NCBI GenBank assembly: GCA_021613535.1
Contig: CP075492.1
Location: 9,300,001-9,364,000 of the forward strand
Length of the DNA stretch: 64,000 bases
Origin: Adineta vaga
Lineage: Eukaryota > Rotifera
Direction of reading: 5' to 3'
A program made the translations under genes and the position numbers. This document shows, piece after piece, positions 62,977-64,000 of this stretch; position 1 is the first letter of the stretch, and each line of letters begins with the position of its first letter. The notes beneath the pieces were generated by a model. That model was not told the DNA's origin. It worked only from the letters and a program-made list of their open reading frames with translations, and ran no database searches.

Positions 62977-64000
62977 TTAAATCAATATTGGATCGTCATT
63001 CGATGCCACTGTCATCTCATTATTGAGCGATTTTCGACTTGATTTACGATGAAAACGAGAATCGGGTGTTGATGCTGCTGATTTACTATCTTTTCCATCT
63101 TTATTTCGTGTAAATGGAACTTTTAAACGTGATAATAGTTTCTTTTTCTCGACTTGATCATCAGGTTTCTGATCAGCAGCACGATCATAGATTGGTTTAC
63201 GTTTCGATAATGTCACTTTTCCATCAGCATCAGATTCGTGTACACCATAAACTGTTTTTCCATCGTGAAGAACGAGAAATTCCGGATTAACTTCACGATC
63301 TTGATCTTCTAATTCACGTAATTTTTGAGCATAACGATGTAAATCATCCGTATCAACATCATTAGGATCATCATATTCTTCATTTAGTTCATGAGTTGCT
63401 TGTTCACCGAAAAGTAAATTATTTGGATCACGTACAAGAGTGCTAACACTAGTACGAAAACGGGTGAATAATTTTGGTTTTGGACCGTTTGATTTTGCTC
63501 CGGGTTTATTATCATCTTTCGAAGCACCGGGTATCATTTTTCTTATACGAGATTTATGTTCATTTCGAGCTCCTTTTGGTAAATGAACAACACACCAATT
63601 ATCATCACCAACATAATCAGAAAACTTCATTTTTGATGCTAAATTACTGTATATATCAATAATTGATTGTTGGTATTCACCTATATCATTGCCAGCTATC
63701 GGTATATCATTGGGGTACATATCAGGATCAGGATCAGGAATCATTTCACCCATTTCTAGAATAAGATATAATTGATTAAGACGATAGTATATAAGAAATA
63801 TTGCATACCTGGAATGACATCATCAAGATTAGTAACTTGTACATCTTCAAATGAATCGGATCGTGGTTTTGACGGCGTTTTAGATTTCTTCGATTTTTTT
63901 ACTTTTGGTTTTGTTTCAACATAGGGTTCAATTTCATCTACCGCTGTTGCTTCGATCATATGAAATTCATCATCAATCGGAGCAACTTTTGGTGCTTTCG
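62977..64000 (-). CDS. Charged, unrecognised protein, N-terminus off right edge
   Basis: The frame is open at the right edge (KAPKVAPIDDEFHMIEATAV). It continues through a Lys-rich stretch (KPKVKKSKKSKTPSKPRS) and crosses an intron of about 55 nt (GTATGCAATA...TATTCTAG, near 63755-63809) to give DDVIPEMGEMIPDPDPDMYP. The rest has a moderately ordered part (IIDIYSNLASKMKFSDYV, NWCVVHLPKGARNEHKSRI; NPEFLVLHDGKTVYGVHESD) and a basic, Ser-rich tail (FHRKSSRKSLNNE) before the stop. It has no signal peptide or membrane helix in view. I do not recognise the family; the visible part resembles a linker or tail of a larger cytoplasmic protein. Confidence 0.65.

Overview
The window looks like nuclear DNA of a small invertebrate, most probably a bdelloid rotifer. 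It is AT-rich, the genes lie close together, and almost every intron I could place is 44-77 nt with GT-AG ends. The genes are metazoan (SHP-2, Shaw K+ channel, PCGF, nuclear receptor, RBM45), and an F-box family of the kind expanded in bdelloids is present. The species assignment is inference from these traits.

Left part (1-24.7 kb, minus strand): one enormous gene that runs off the left edge. It has an N-terminal helical region, six tandem AAA modules of the midasin/dynein type, about 2,500 residues of helical and coiled-coil sequence, a beta-rich stretch resembling ASH/hydin/MSP-type Ig domains, and a further 1,200 residues of helical repeats. Two normal introns and five single-base frame breaks interrupt it.

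Centre (24.7-46.4 kb): an accessory region of NTPases and coiled-coil proteins. A divergent promoter module occurs three times. One copy lies between the giant AAA gene and a 5'-truncated AAA protein with a CHORD-like zinc motif. The others adjoin a coiled-coil gene (27.9-30.9 kb) and a very large dual-GTPase/VWA gene (40.1-46.4 kb). Two of the copies are 1.18-kb direct repeats. They flank a 7.0-kb segment whose two ends are G/T-rich hairpins resembling bdelloid telomere repeats. The simplest reading is that coiled-coil gene, promoter and GTPase gene were once contiguous and were split by this segment. The segment holds a GPCR relic, an unrecognised six-exon gene, decayed coding pieces and an F-box gene whose stop codon touches the right hairpin.

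Right part (46.4-64 kb, minus strand): ordinary housekeeping and regulatory genes. In coordinate order they are a Polycomb PCGF RING protein with a C-terminal CtBP-type motif, a nuclear receptor, RBM45, a small membrane protein, cytosolic Phe-tRNA synthetase beta, SHP-2, a Shaw K+ channel, and an unrecognised charged protein cut by the right edge. Several splice models close exactly in frame (PCGF 376 aa, receptor 361 aa, RBM45 508 aa, SHP-2 573 aa, Shaw 490 aa), which supports the exon calls. No tRNA, rRNA or CRISPR array was seen.
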